A stretch of 64,000 nt of DNA from Microbacterium sp. W4I20 (lineage in GTDB: Bacteria; Actinomycetota; Actinomycetes; Actinomycetales; Microbacteriaceae): NCBI RefSeq assembly GCF_030816505.1, contig NZ_JAUSYB010000001.1:2852001-2916000 (forward strand). The letters are read 5' to 3'. Below the pieces are notes generated by a model, which worked only from the letters and a program-made list of their open reading frames with translations, did no database searches and was not told the DNA's origin. Numbering within the stretch: the stretch's first letter is position 1; each line of letters opens with the position of its first letter. Below, piece by piece: positions 16,851 to 25,919 of the stretch. The position numbers and the translations under genes were made by a program.

Positions 16851-18209
16851 ATGGCCTCGGCATCCACGGCGACGCGCCGCTCACGCGCAGCATCCGGGAG
16901 GAACCCCTCGACCGCGCCGTCGCAGATCCGCACGATCGTCGCGTCCAGCGTCGTCGGCACCACCGTCGAGTGGTTCGACTTCTTCGCCTATTCGACGGCG
17001 GCGGCGCTCATCCTCAACGGCCTGTTCTTCCCCGACTACGACCCGCTGGTCGGCACGATCCTCGCGTTCGGCGGCATCGCGGTCGGGTACTTCGGGCGTC
17101 CGCTCGGCTCGATCGTCTTCGGTCACTTCGGCGACCGCATCGGGCGCAAGCGGATGCTGGTGCTCTCACTGATCCTGATGGGCGCGGCGACCTTCCTCAT
17201 CGGACTCCTGCCGACGTACGCCGCGATCGGCGTCGCGGCTCCGATCCTGCTCATGGTGCTGCGCTTCGTGCAGGGCTTCGCCCTCGGCGGCGAGTGGGGC
17301 GGCGCCGTGCTGCTGGTCGTCGAGCACGCCGAACCCCGCCGCCGTGCGTTCCTCGGCAGCTTCCCGCAGGTCGGCCTCGCGCTCGGTCTCACGCTGTCGA
17401 CGCTGGTGTTCCTTCCGCTCGTGGCGCTGCCCGGCGACGCGTTCGCCGAGTGGGGCTGGCGCGTGCCGTTCCTGATCAGCGCGGTGCTGGTGCTGGTCGG
17501 CCTGTTCATCCGGCTGAAGATCACCGAGACGCCCGAGTTCGAGGAGATGCGGGATGCCGGCAAGGCCGCCAAGGTGCCGCTGTGGGACACCCTCAAGACC
17601 CACCTCGCGCAGGTGCTGCTCGCCGCCCTCAGCTTCGCCGTGATCGGCGCCGTCTTCTACATGCTGTTCACGTTCAGCCTCACCTACGGCACCGAGTTCA
17701 TCGGTCACGAGCGGTCCGAGATGCTGACGATCGCGACGATCTGCTCGGTCCTGGCGCTCGGCGGACTGCCGCTGGCCGGCTGGCTCGCCGACCGCTTCGG
17801 CGTCGCGAAGGTCTTCGCTGCGGGCACGATCCTGTCGGTGCTGCTGGCTTTCCCCGCGTTCTGGTTGATCGACACGGGGAGCCTGGCCGCCGCATACGCC
17901 GCCTACCTCGCGATGACGATCGCCTTCTGCGCCACCTACGGCACGCTCGGCGTGCTGTACGCGCAGGCCTTCGACGTGCGCATCCGCTACACCGGCATGT
18001 CGCTCGCCCTCGGCATCGGCACGATCATCGGCTCGGCGTTCGTGCCGATCATCTACCTCGAGCTGCTGACGGTCTTCGGCGGCAGCTGGGCGATCGCGCT
18101 CTACATCGTGGTCGCGGGTCTGATCACTCTCGTCTCGGCCACGCTGCTGCACCGGCTCACCCGTCGCGCCGCAGCATCCGCCCCCGCAACCGAAGGATCC
18201 TCTCGATGA
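16851..18209 (+). CDS. MFS transporter, metabolite:H+ symporter (MHS/ProP-ShiA) family
   Basis: 452 residues, about 12 membrane segments. Typical MHS motifs: VGTTVEWFDFFAY near residue 35, GRPLGSIVFGHFGDRIGRKRML (loop 2-3), FVQGFALGGEWGGAVLLVVEHA and RRAFLGSFPQVGLALG. Family members take up organic acids, betaines, shikimate or alpha-ketoglutarate with protons. The gene is directly linked by ATGA to a CaiB-type CoA transferase and an enoyl-CoA hydratase, so the likely cargo is a carboxylate that is then activated to its CoA ester. The first 30 residues are a Ser/Ala/Arg-rich cytosolic tail. Confidence 0.9.
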   Translation: MASASTATRRSRAASGRNPSTAPSQIRTIVASSVVGTTVEWFDFFAYSTAAALILNGLFFPDYDPLVGTILAFGGIAVGYFGRPLGSIVFGHFGDRIGRKRMLVLSLILMGAATFLIGLLPTYAAIGVAAPILLMVLRFVQGFALGGEWGGAVLLVVEHAEPRRRAFLGSFPQVGLALGLTLSTLVFLPLVALPGDAFAEWGWRVPFLISAVLVLVGLFIRLKITETPEFEEMRDAGKAAKVPLWDTLKTHLAQVLLAALSFAVIGAVFYMLFTFSLTYGTEFIGHERSEMLTIATICSVLALGGLPLAGWLADRFGVAKVFAAGTILSVLLAFPAFWLIDTGSLAAAYAAYLAMTIAFCATYGTLGVLYAQAFDVRIRYTGMSLALGIGTIIGSAFVPIIYLELLTVFGGSWAIALYIVVAGLITLVSATLLHRLTRRAAASAPATEGSSR

Positions 18210-19471
18210 TCGACGACGCGACGCGCGCCCTGCTGAACACCCTCGGCGGAGTGGATGCCGCGCCCGGCTCCCTCGACGGCGTCGTCGTGCTCGACGTGAC
18301 GCGGGTGGTCGCCGGTCCGTACTGCTCGATGATCCTCGCCGATCTCGGCGCGACCGTGATCAAGGTCGAGAACCCGGGCGACCCGGACTACACCCGCACG
18401 TTCCCGCCGCTGCTCGACCGTGCGGGGGAGGAGCCGCTCAGCGGGTTCTTCGCGCAGTACAACCGCAACAAGCTCGGCGTCACGCTGAATCTCAAGAGCC
18501 CGGATGCCGCAGCCGTTCTCGACCGCCTCGTCGAGAAGGCCGACGTGCTGGTGGAGAACTTCCGCCCGGGCACGATGGACCGGCTCGGGCACGGTTACGA
18601 GCGGCTGCGCACGGTGAACCCGCGGCTCGTCTACGCGGCCCTCAGCGGGTACGGGCAGACCGGGCCGTACCGCTCGCGGCCGGCGTACGACAACAGCGCG
18701 CAGGCGACGGGCGGGCTGTGGTCGATGAACGGTCCCGCCGGCGGCCCTCCGACCCGGGTGGGCACGATCATCGGCGACCTCGCCGCCAGCCTCTACGGCG
18801 TCATCGGCGTGCTCTCGGCCCTCCGCCACGTCGAGCGCACGGGTGAGGGGCAGCTGGTCGACGTCTCGCAGCAGGACTCCGTGCTCACCCTCACCGAGAA
18901 CGCGGTCGTGGCCTACACGGTCGACGGCACGATCCCCGAGCCGCTCGGCAACGAGCATCCGTTCGTCCGGCCCTACGAGCTGTTCCCGTGCTCCGACGGC
19001 TTCGTGTTCTTCGGCGGGTACACCGACAAGTTCTGGCGCATCTCGTGCGAGACGTTCGGCACCGCTGCCGACTGGGAGGCGCACCCCGACCTGCACACCA
19101 TGGCCGCGCGCTTCGACGCCGAGGTCTACCGCACCGAGGTGCGGCCGATGGTCGAGCGGTGGTTCGCCGACCGCACGAAGGTCGAGCTCGAGCAGCTCGC
19201 CGGCGACCTCGTGCCGCTGAGCGCGGTGAAGGACATCGGCGAGGTCGTGGAGGATCCGCAGATCGCCGCCCGCGGCATGATCGTGGAGGCCGAGTACCCC
19301 GGGCACGGCACGCTCCGCACCTTCGGGTCGCCGGTCAAGCTCGACCGCACCCCGCCCCGGACGGCCGGACTCGCGCCGGACATCGGCCAGCACACGGCCG
19401 ACGTGCTGCGTGATCTGCTCGGATTCTCGCCGGACGATGTCGAGGCCCTGCGGCAGAGCGGGACCGTCTGA
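18206..19471 (+). CDS. CaiB/BaiF (family III) CoA transferase
   Basis: 421 residues; ATG overlaps the transporter stop. Signature motifs GVVVLDVTRVVAGPYCSMIL, LGATVIKVENPGDPDYTR, KADVLVENFRPGTMDRLG (with the conserved region bearing the catalytic Asp further on, DLAASLYGVIGVLSAL) are complete. It exchanges CoA between an acyl-CoA donor and a carboxylic acid in the cytosol. Coupled by TGATG to an enoyl-CoA hydratase gene, it probably activates the acid brought in by the upstream transporter, comparable in logic to carnitine metabolism; the actual substrate is unknown. It is unbroken, unlike its paralogue at 4.5-5.6 kb. Confidence 0.9.
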   Translation: MIDDATRALLNTLGGVDAAPGSLDGVVVLDVTRVVAGPYCSMILADLGATVIKVENPGDPDYTRTFPPLLDRAGEEPLSGFFAQYNRNKLGVTLNLKSPDAAAVLDRLVEKADVLVENFRPGTMDRLGHGYERLRTVNPRLVYAALSGYGQTGPYRSRPAYDNSAQATGGLWSMNGPAGGPPTRVGTIIGDLAASLYGVIGVLSALRHVERTGEGQLVDVSQQDSVLTLTENAVVAYTVDGTIPEPLGNEHPFVRPYELFPCSDGFVFFGGYTDKFWRISCETFGTAADWEAHPDLHTMAARFDAEVYRTEVRPMVERWFADRTKVELEQLAGDLVPLSAVKDIGEVVEDPQIAARGMIVEAEYPGHGTLRTFGSPVKLDRTPPRTAGLAPDIGQHTADVLRDLLGFSPDDVEALRQSGTV

Positions 19472-20248
19472 TGCCGGGCATCCGTCTCGAGAGGCACGGG
19501 GCCGTCGGGCTGATCACGATCGATCGGCCCGAGAAGCTCAATGCGATGACGCTCGCGATGTACGACGAACTCGGTGCCGCGTTCGCGGAGGTGCGCGACG
19601 ACGCCGGCATCGGCGTCGCGGTGCTCACCGGAGCCGGCGACCGCGCGTTCTGCGTCGGGGCCGACCTCGGCGAGTCGATACCGGCGCTCACCGAGGAGCG
19701 ATTCGACATCAGCGAGTGGGACGCGGCGCACCAGAAGCACTCGACGCTCGAGAAGCCGGTGGTCGCGGCGATCAACGGCCTGGCCCTCGGCGCCGGCTTC
19801 GAGATCATGCTGTCGACCGACATCCGTCTCGCGGCGTCGCACGCCGAGTTCGGGCTGCCGGAGACCGGGGTCGGCGTGGTGCCGGCCGGCGGCACGCTGG
19901 TGCGGCTCGTGCGGCAGATCCCCTACGCGTTCGCGATGGACCTGATGCTGCGCGGAGAGCGCATCGACGCCGAGACCGCGCTGCGCTACGGGCTCGTCAA
20001 CCGGGTGGTTTCCGGCCGCCGATCTTCGCGACGAGGCACTCCGCGTCGCCGAGCAGCTGCTGACGAAGAGCCGCACCGCGGTCGCGACGGTGAAGCGGGC
20101 GGTGCGGGCACTGCAGGATCTCCCGGAGGACGAGGCGTTCCGGCTCGAGGCCGAGCTCGGACAGCAGGCGTTCGCGAGCCCCGATGCCCGTGAGGGGCTC
20201 GCCGCCTTCGCGGCACGGCGTCCTCCGGTGTTCCCCTCGCATGGCTAG
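19471..20248 (+). pseudogene. Enoyl-CoA hydratase/isomerase family protein, frameshifted
   Basis: ATG 19471 overlaps the CoA-transferase stop. Crotonase-fold motifs: ITIDRPEKLNAMT, DRAFCVGADL, KPVVAAINGLALGAGFEIML (oxyanion hole) and FGLPETGVGVVPAGG. After ALRYGLVNRVV the frame breaks at TTT 20009-20011; with one T fewer it continues PAADLRDEALRVAEQLLTK to TAG 20248, giving about 258 residues, the normal size. It would hydrate or isomerise an enoyl-CoA made by the neighbouring CoA transferase. The clean restoration by one base means either a sequencing slip or recent inactivation. Confidence 0.87.
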
Positions 20249-20319
20249 GACGAACCGGCGCTCGTAGACTGCTGTTCACCCGATGAGCATTTCCGTGTGA
20301 CCGCTGCCGAGGAGGTGCG

Positions 20320-22242
20320 ATGGTCGATCCGACCGCAGCCTCTCCCGGTGCGACGGCGGCACTGGTGCGCGAGGTCGTGTCGGCCAGTCGTTCCGAGCCG
20401 GGCGTGGGCACCGCGGCGCTCTCCGCGCTGCTCGCCGAGGCCGACGTCGCTGCCGCCGAGGTCGACGAGCTGCTGGCCTCGGTGCAGGAGTCGCAGCAGC
20501 TGACCGCGCGGCTGCGCCGCCGGGCCACCGAGCTCGAGGCGCTGTTCTCGACCGCGCGCGAACTCGTGCGCCTGCAGGACGTCACCGATGTGCTGCGTCG
20601 GCTGGTAGAGCGCGCGCACGAGCTGATGGGCACCGACGTCACCTATCTCTCCGAGGTCGACGATGCGCAGGGCGACCTGCGGGTGCGGTACTCGGTGGGC
20701 ACGGTCACCCCGGAGTTCCGCGATCTGCTGGTGCCGGCGGGTTACGGACTCGCGAGCCTGGTCGCGAACAGTCGCGAACCGGTGTGGGTGCGGCAGTACG
20801 CGCGGATGGCGGATGCTCCGCACGACGCCTCGATCGACGCCGCGGTCGAGCGTGAGGGGCTCGTGTCCTTTCTCGGGGTGCCGCTCGCGGTCGGCGACGA
20901 GGTGCTCGGTGCCCTGTTCGCGTGCAACCGCTTCGCGCACGACTTCACGCCCGAGCAGGTGCTGCTGCTGTCGGCCTTCGCCGATCACGCCGCGGCCGTC
21001 CTGCACAGCGCGCGGGTGCTGGCCGACAGCGCGGCGGCCCGAGCGCGGGCGGAGGAGGCGTACCGGGAGCTGCAGCGGCACCTGGCGGCGACGCAGGTGG
21101 CGAGCAGCATCCACGAGCAGCTGACCTCGGCGGTGATGTCGGGTGCGACGGTCGTCGACCTGGTCGCCACGCTCTCGGGTCGACTGGACCGCCGCGTCTG
21201 GGCGCTCGATGACGGGGCCCGGCCGCTGGGCGCCTCTCCGGATGCCGTCCGCGGCCTTCCCGCGCGGGTGCTGCTCACCGACGCCGTGCGTGCGAGCCAG
21301 CGGAGCGGCCACGCCGCCTCGATCGACCACGACGGAAAGCGCTGGCTGGTGGTCGCGATCCTGGGCGCCGACCGCGTGCTGGGTGCCATCGTCGCGGAGG
21401 GCGACGATGCCGAGGTGCCGGCCGACGACGTGGTCCGGCCGACTCTGGAGCGAGCGGCCCACATCGCCGCACTGGTGTCGTTCAAGCGCGATGCGGTGTC
21501 GGCACTCCGCGCTGAGCGCAGGGCGCGTACGCTGCTCGCGGCACTCGAGGGGGATACGGCCCGGAACGCGGCCGATCTCGCGGCGGAGCTCTCGGGCGCG
21601 ATCACGGCGTGCGCGGTGGTCGATGTGCGGGGGCGCGAGGGTGCGCTCACCACCGCGGCCGACGTCGTCGGAGCTGACGGGCTCGTCGCTGTGCGCGGAG
21701 ATCACCTGCTCGTCGCGTGGGCGGTCCCCGATGCGACCGACGCGACCGAGCGGATGCGCCGCGTGCTCGCCGACCGGTTGCGTGAGCCCGGCATCCGCGC
21801 CGTCGTCGCCGCCGTCGATGGCGGCATCCCGTCGCTCCGCATCGCCACCGACCGCGCGACCCGCGACCTGCGCCTGCTCGAACCGCTGGGCATCGGCGGC
21901 TCCACCGTGCGGTCCGACTCCTTCGCGCCGTATCACGCGCTCACCTCTGCCGCGCCGGACGCCGTGACCCGCTTCGTCGACGATGTGCTCGGCCGGGTGC
22001 GCGAGTGGGATTCCCGGCGCGGCACCGCCCTCGTCGAGACCCTCGGTGCCTACTTCGACGGGGGAGGCAGCCGGCAGGCGGCCGCCACGGCGCTGCGGGT
22101 GCACAAGAACACCGTTCAGCAGCGCCTCGAGCGCATCTGGACGCTGCTGGACGGCGACTGGGATGACGCCGAGTATCGGTTCCGCGTGCAGGCCGCAGTG
22201 CGGTTGGAGAACCTGCGGGTGCGGTTGGCCGCGGGAGGCTGA
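20320..22242 (+). CDS. GAF-domain PucR-family transcriptional regulator
   Basis: 640 residues, strong GAGGAGGTG site before ATG. A helical N-terminus leads to a GAF domain at about residues 70-220 (SVGTVTPEFRDLLVPAGYGLASLV, FTPEQVLLLSAFADHAA). The C-terminus, VETLGAYFDGGGSRQAAATA and LRVHKNTVQQRLERIWTLL, is the PucR-type helix-turn-helix. The sensor differs from the regulator at 5.9 kb. It follows the transporter/CoA-transferase/hydratase genes in the same direction after 71 bp and probably controls them. The GAF domain presumably binds an aromatic, acyl-CoA or similar small ligand; which one is unknown. Confidence 0.85.
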   Translation: MVDPTAASPGATAALVREVVSASRSEPGVGTAALSALLAEADVAAAEVDELLASVQESQQLTARLRRRATELEALFSTARELVRLQDVTDVLRRLVERAHELMGTDVTYLSEVDDAQGDLRVRYSVGTVTPEFRDLLVPAGYGLASLVANSREPVWVRQYARMADAPHDASIDAAVEREGLVSFLGVPLAVGDEVLGALFACNRFAHDFTPEQVLLLSAFADHAAAVLHSARVLADSAAARARAEEAYRELQRHLAATQVASSIHEQLTSAVMSGATVVDLVATLSGRLDRRVWALDDGARPLGASPDAVRGLPARVLLTDAVRASQRSGHAASIDHDGKRWLVVAILGADRVLGAIVAEGDDAEVPADDVVRPTLERAAHIAALVSFKRDAVSALRAERRARTLLAALEGDTARNAADLAAELSGAITACAVVDVRGREGALTTAADVVGADGLVAVRGDHLLVAWAVPDATDATERMRRVLADRLREPGIRAVVAAVDGGIPSLRIATDRATRDLRLLEPLGIGGSTVRSDSFAPYHALTSAAPDAVTRFVDDVLGRVREWDSRRGTALVETLGAYFDGGGSRQAAATALRVHKNTVQQRLERIWTLLDGDWDDAEYRFRVQAAVRLENLRVRLAAGG

Positions 22243-22278
22243 CCCGGCTTGCGCCGGAACGGTCGTGCCACCCGGCGG

Positions 22279-24000
22279 TCAGCCCGCGAGCACTCGTCTC
22301 ACTGCGTCGTACGCAGGTGTCGGCTCGCCGTCGTCGAAGAGGAGGTCGTGGCCCTGGTGCAGGCCGCGGTCGTCGTCGATCCACCAGTCGAACCGATCGT
22401 CGACCCCCCACGTCGTGTAGGAGACGCATGCTTCCGAGCGGAGGCAGGCTGCGAGGACCGTGGCGTACTGATCCGCCTGGGCATCCTGGCCCTCGCTGTC
22501 CGTGACGTCGTTCTCGGAGATTCGAACGACCAGCCCGGCATCGGCGAAGCTGTCGAATGTGGTGGCGAGATCATCGGCCGAGATGGCATCGGTCTCAAGA
22601 TCGTAGACGTGAGCCTGAAGGCCCACGCCGTCGATGTGTCCGCCCTGGTCGTTCGTGTCGAGAGCAAGCTGAAGGAGGGCGTCCTGACGGGGACCGGGCA
22701 CGTCAGCGCCGTTCTCGTTGATGAACTGCCTGACGTTGGGGTCCGCATCGTGAACCGCCTGCGAGACGACCTGCGGGTAGGCCGGTCCGAAGACGCGATG
22801 CCAGATGTTCTCCTGCAGACGGGTTCCCTGATCGACGTCGAACGGTTCGTTGACGACGTCGAGCGACGCGAGCCGACCCCGGAAATGCGTGACGACGGTG
22901 GTCACGTAGTCGAGCAGAACCTCGGCGCTGGCCTGGCGGTCCTGCTCGGAGCCGGTGGGAAGCTCCTGCATCCAGCGGGGCATCGCCTCGGTGAAGGCGA
23001 TGGTGTGGCCGTGCACGGCGATTCCCTTGCTCTCCGCGAGGTCGAGGAGGGCATCGGCCTCCTCGAAGGTGTATTCCCCCTGCCGCGGAGAGAGCGCCTG
23101 CGGTTTCATCGCGTTCTCCGGGGTGACGGCGCCGAACGCGCCCACGAGGTTGTTCGCGTATTCGGCATCCGAGGCCAGTGGACCGAGTGCCACCGCCGCG
23201 CCCATCAGGAAGTCCGGGCGAGCGCGGGCAGCAAGAGCCTGCAGACCATTCGAAGACGGTTCTGCGTCAGCGGCGGCCGGACCGGCGGTGGTCAGGGCAG
23301 TACCACCCGGCGCCGCGGCAGTGAGCGAACGGACCGTGAAAGAGCCCTCCTCGCTCGACAACCCCCACCAGAGCTCCCCCGAGCCGAAGACGTCGCCGAG
23401 GGGCAGCGCGGACAAGGTTTCGCCGCCGCTCGCGATCTCGAGCCGGTCGCCGGAACGGTGTACCGAGAGCTCGGCCTCGGGGTCGATGACCGTGACGTGC
23501 GCGTCGTGCACCGGCTGGGGGTCGGTCACGTCGGGCGGGGGAGAACCGTCGAAGACGGCGATGCGGAGGTCATCGCCGCGGAGGGTGAGCTGGAGACCCG
23601 CGGGCTCGATCCGGAACTCGTCCGCGATCACCGGCGGGCTGTCGTAGACGGCCAGGGTCGCGTCGGCGGTCACGTCCGTGAACGACACCCGGAGCGAGAA
23701 CTCTCCCGAGGCCACCAGATGCGTGCCCGCGAGGTTGATCGGTGGGTTCGGCTGGCCTCCCCCTCCGTCCTGCTCCACGATGCGTCTCCCCGTCGCCGTC
23801 ACCCGCACACCATCGCCGTCCGCGACGATCCCCGACACGTGCCGCCAGTCCTGCTGCAGCAGATCGATGACGGTGCCCCGCTCGGATGGCGAGTCCGTCG
23901 AACCGCAGCCGACCAGGGCGAAGAGGATCCCGGCGGTCGCCATGCTCACGACCGACAGTGCCCTCGGCCGGGTCGCTCCCCGCGGTGTCAGGCTGCCCAT
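22279..24000 (-). CDS. GH10-family lipoprotein (endo-xylanase-like), atypical
   Basis: 573 residues from ATG 24000 (a frame to 24066 exists). Lipobox LVGC with Cys32 predicts a surface lipoprotein. Residues 35-230 are a beta-rich domain I do not recognise; the GH10 barrel runs from about 260. Catalytic residues appear kept: acid/base Glu385 in VVNEPFD, nucleophile Glu496 in VRISENDV. Substrate-contact motifs differ: ENAMKP instead of the usual ENxMKW, and GHTIAFTEAMPRW where GHTLVWH is usual. It may act on beta-1,4-xylan or a related polymer outside the cell, but specificity is doubtful. It is convergent with the PucR gene, 36 bp apart. Confidence 0.8.
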   Translation of the reverse strand: MGSLTPRGATRPRALSVVSMATAGILFALVGCGSTDSPSERGTVIDLLQQDWRHVSGIVADGDGVRVTATGRRIVEQDGGGGQPNPPINLAGTHLVASGEFSLRVSFTDVTADATLAVYDSPPVIADEFRIEPAGLQLTLRGDDLRIAVFDGSPPPDVTDPQPVHDAHVTVIDPEAELSVHRSGDRLEIASGGETLSALPLGDVFGSGELWWGLSSEEGSFTVRSLTAAAPGGTALTTAGPAAADAEPSSNGLQALAARARPDFLMGAAVALGPLASDAEYANNLVGAFGAVTPENAMKPQALSPRQGEYTFEEADALLDLAESKGIAVHGHTIAFTEAMPRWMQELPTGSEQDRQASAEVLLDYVTTVVTHFRGRLASLDVVNEPFDVDQGTRLQENIWHRVFGPAYPQVVSQAVHDADPNVRQFINENGADVPGPRQDALLQLALDTNDQGGHIDGVGLQAHVYDLETDAISADDLATTFDSFADAGLVVRISENDVTDSEGQDAQADQYATVLAACLRSEACVSYTTWGVDDRFDWWIDDDRGLHQGHDLLFDDGEPTPAYDAVRRVLAG

Positions 24001-24125
24001 GAAGGAGATCGTACTGACCCGCCGGAGGCTGACCCGCCCCCGGTGTTCCCCCGGCACAGTCACCACCCTGTTTGCTGTGACGAAGCGATGCTGACACCGC
24101 GGTCGCTGTTGTCTACCGTCGGAGT

Positions 24126-24752
24126 ATGGACGTCCGTGACTTTCGACCCGTCGACCTGGCTGCTCTGCGAGCGAAGATGGGGGAGCCCGACGCCCCGACC
24201 ACGCAGAAGATCACCGATCACCTCGACGACAACTGCCTGGCGTTCCTCGCGCACTCGCCGTTCTGCTGCCTGTCCACGTCGGATGCCGCGGGCAACTGCG
24301 ACTGCTCACCTCGCGGCGACTACCCCGGCTTCGTCCGCGCACTCGATGCGCAGACGCTCGTGATCCCCGACCGCCTCGGCAACAAGATCGCCGACTCGAT
24401 GACGAACATCCTCGACAACGGCCACGTCGGACTGCTGTGCTTCGTCCCCGGCATGACCGAGACACTCCGCATCAACGGCACCGCCACGGTGACCGACGAT
24501 CCGGCTCTCCTGGCGATGCTCGAACAGGATCACGCCGTACCCGATCTCGCCATCGTCATTCGCACCGAGCAGGTCTACCTGCACTGCGGTCGCGCCCTGC
24601 TGCGCGGTGGCCTGTGGGATCCGGAGACCCAGGATCTTGCGGCAGAGGTGCCCAGCTCCGGGCAGATCTGGGCGAGCATGTCGGGCTGGGATCCGACCGT
24701 CGGCACCGCGATCGACGATGCGATGGCCGGCGCCTACAAGGTGCTGTACTGA
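24126..24752 (+). CDS. Pyridoxamine 5'-phosphate oxidase-family FMN protein (MSMEG_1061-like)
   Basis: 208 residues. SPFCCLSTSDAAGNCDCSPRGDYPGFV, LVIPDRLGNKIADSMTNIL and RINGTATVTDD match the actinobacterial PPOX subgroup annotated as MSMEG_1061-like, which binds FMN in a split-barrel fold. The biochemical role of this subgroup is largely undefined. Its stop is directly followed by the start of a flavin/iron-sulfur reductase (TGA then ATG), so the two are co-translated and may form an electron-transfer pair; that is inference. It is divergent from the GH10 gene with 125 bp between starts. Confidence 0.85.
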   Translation: MDVRDFRPVDLAALRAKMGEPDAPTTQKITDHLDDNCLAFLAHSPFCCLSTSDAAGNCDCSPRGDYPGFVRALDAQTLVIPDRLGNKIADSMTNILDNGHVGLLCFVPGMTETLRINGTATVTDDPALLAMLEQDHAVPDLAIVIRTEQVYLHCGRALLRGGLWDPETQDLAAEVPSSGQIWASMSGWDPTVGTAIDDAMAGAYKVLY

Positions 24753-25697
24753 ATGCGCTCCCGCGCGGGGATGATCCCCCTCCTCGTCAGCGAGATCGTC
24801 CGCGAGACGCCGTCGATCGTGAGCGTGCGGCTCGAGGCCCCCGACGGCTCGCCGCTCCCGCCCTGGGTGCCGGGCGCGCACATCGATGTGCAGCTGATCA
24901 CGCGGCATGAACGGCAGTACTCGCTGTGCGGCGACCCGGCGGACGTCACGGGATACCGCATCGCCGTGCTGCGCGAGGCGGCCTCCCGCGGAGGCTCGCA
25001 CTACATCCACTCGTTCCTGCGGGTCGGCAGCCGCGTGTGGGTGCGGCCACCGCGCAACCTGTTCGCCCTCACCGACGCACCGGCCTACCTGCTTCTCGCC
25101 GCGGGCATCGGCATCACGCCGATCCTGGCGATGGCCCGTCATCTGGCAGCCGAGGGGGCGAACTGGCGCATGACGTATCTCGCTCGGCGGCCGGAGGACA
25201 TCGCATTCTCGACCGAGCTCGAGGCGCTCGGCGACCGGGTCACGACGCACGTCAGCTCGGAGCTCGGCCGACTCGACCTGGCGGGACTGCTGGCCGACAT
25301 CGAACCCGGCACCGCGGTCTATGCCTGCGGCCCGCAGGGCTTCATCGACGCGCTCACCGGACTCGCGGATGCGCTGCCCGAGGGGAGCAGCATCCACGTC
25401 GAACGCTTCGAGCCCAAGCCGCGTGAGCACCGGCCGAACGAGACGTTCTCGGTGGTGTGCTCGCGGTCGGAGGTCACGGTCGAGGTTCCGCCGCAGCGGT
25501 CGATGCTCGACGCTCTGGCGGATGCCGGAGTGTCGGTCGGCGGCTCCTGCCTGCGCGGCGTCTGCGGCTCCTGCGCCCTGAACGTGCTCGACGGCATCCC
25601 CGAGCACCGCGATTCGCTCAACGCCGACGACGACTCGATGACGATCTACCCGTGCGTGTCGCGGTCGACCTCTCGGGAGCTCGTCGTCGACGTGTAG
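24753..25697 (+). CDS. PDR/VanB-type oxidoreductase (flavin reductase with C-terminal 2Fe-2S ferredoxin)
   Basis: 314 residues, starting immediately after the PPOX stop. Order of domains: flavin-binding barrel with RQYSLCGDP (residues 54-62), NAD-binding domain with LLLAAGIGITPILAMARHL (about 113-131), and a plant-type ferredoxin domain at the C-terminus with Cys266, Cys271, Cys274 and Cys301 (GGSCLRGVCGSCALNV and YPCVSRS). This is the phthalate-dioxygenase-reductase layout that passes electrons from NAD(P)H to an oxygenase. No oxygenase subunit is next to it, so its electron acceptor is unknown; the co-translated PPOX protein is one possibility. Confidence 0.9.
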   Translation: MRSRAGMIPLLVSEIVRETPSIVSVRLEAPDGSPLPPWVPGAHIDVQLITRHERQYSLCGDPADVTGYRIAVLREAASRGGSHYIHSFLRVGSRVWVRPPRNLFALTDAPAYLLLAAGIGITPILAMARHLAAEGANWRMTYLARRPEDIAFSTELEALGDRVTTHVSSELGRLDLAGLLADIEPGTAVYACGPQGFIDALTGLADALPEGSSIHVERFEPKPREHRPNETFSVVCSRSEVTVEVPPQRSMLDALADAGVSVGGSCLRGVCGSCALNVLDGIPEHRDSLNADDDSMTIYPCVSRSTSRELVVDV

Positions 25698-25706
25698 AAG
25701 CGACCG

Positions 25707-25919
25707 CTAGACCTCGTCGTCGGTCTCGACGCCGGGACCGGGGCCCGGGCGCACGGCAGCATCCGGGGCGATGTCGATGCGCGTGTTGCCGTCGTGCTCG
25801 CTGACCTCGATGCGCGGTGCGGCGTCGGCTTCGGTGGCATCGGGCGCCGACGTCAGCTGATCGTGACGGTTCTCCTCGAAGGTCTCGTCGTCGGCAGAAG
25901 GGTGCTCAGGCGTGCTCAT
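25707..25919 (-). CDS. Small acidic hypothetical protein
   Basis: 70 residues from ATG 25919, overlapping the APC permease stop by 14 bp, so it is probably co-translated. Very acidic and Pro/Asp/Glu-rich (ETFEENRHDQLTSAPDATEADAAP), without membrane segment or Cys, and probably disordered. I do not recognise the function. The end VETDDEV is close to the convergent reductase gene. It may modulate the permease, but nothing in the sequence proves this. Confidence 0.6.
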   Translation of the reverse strand: MSTPEHPSADDETFEENRHDQLTSAPDATEADAAPRIEVSEHDGNTRIDIAPDAAVRPGPGPGVETDDEV

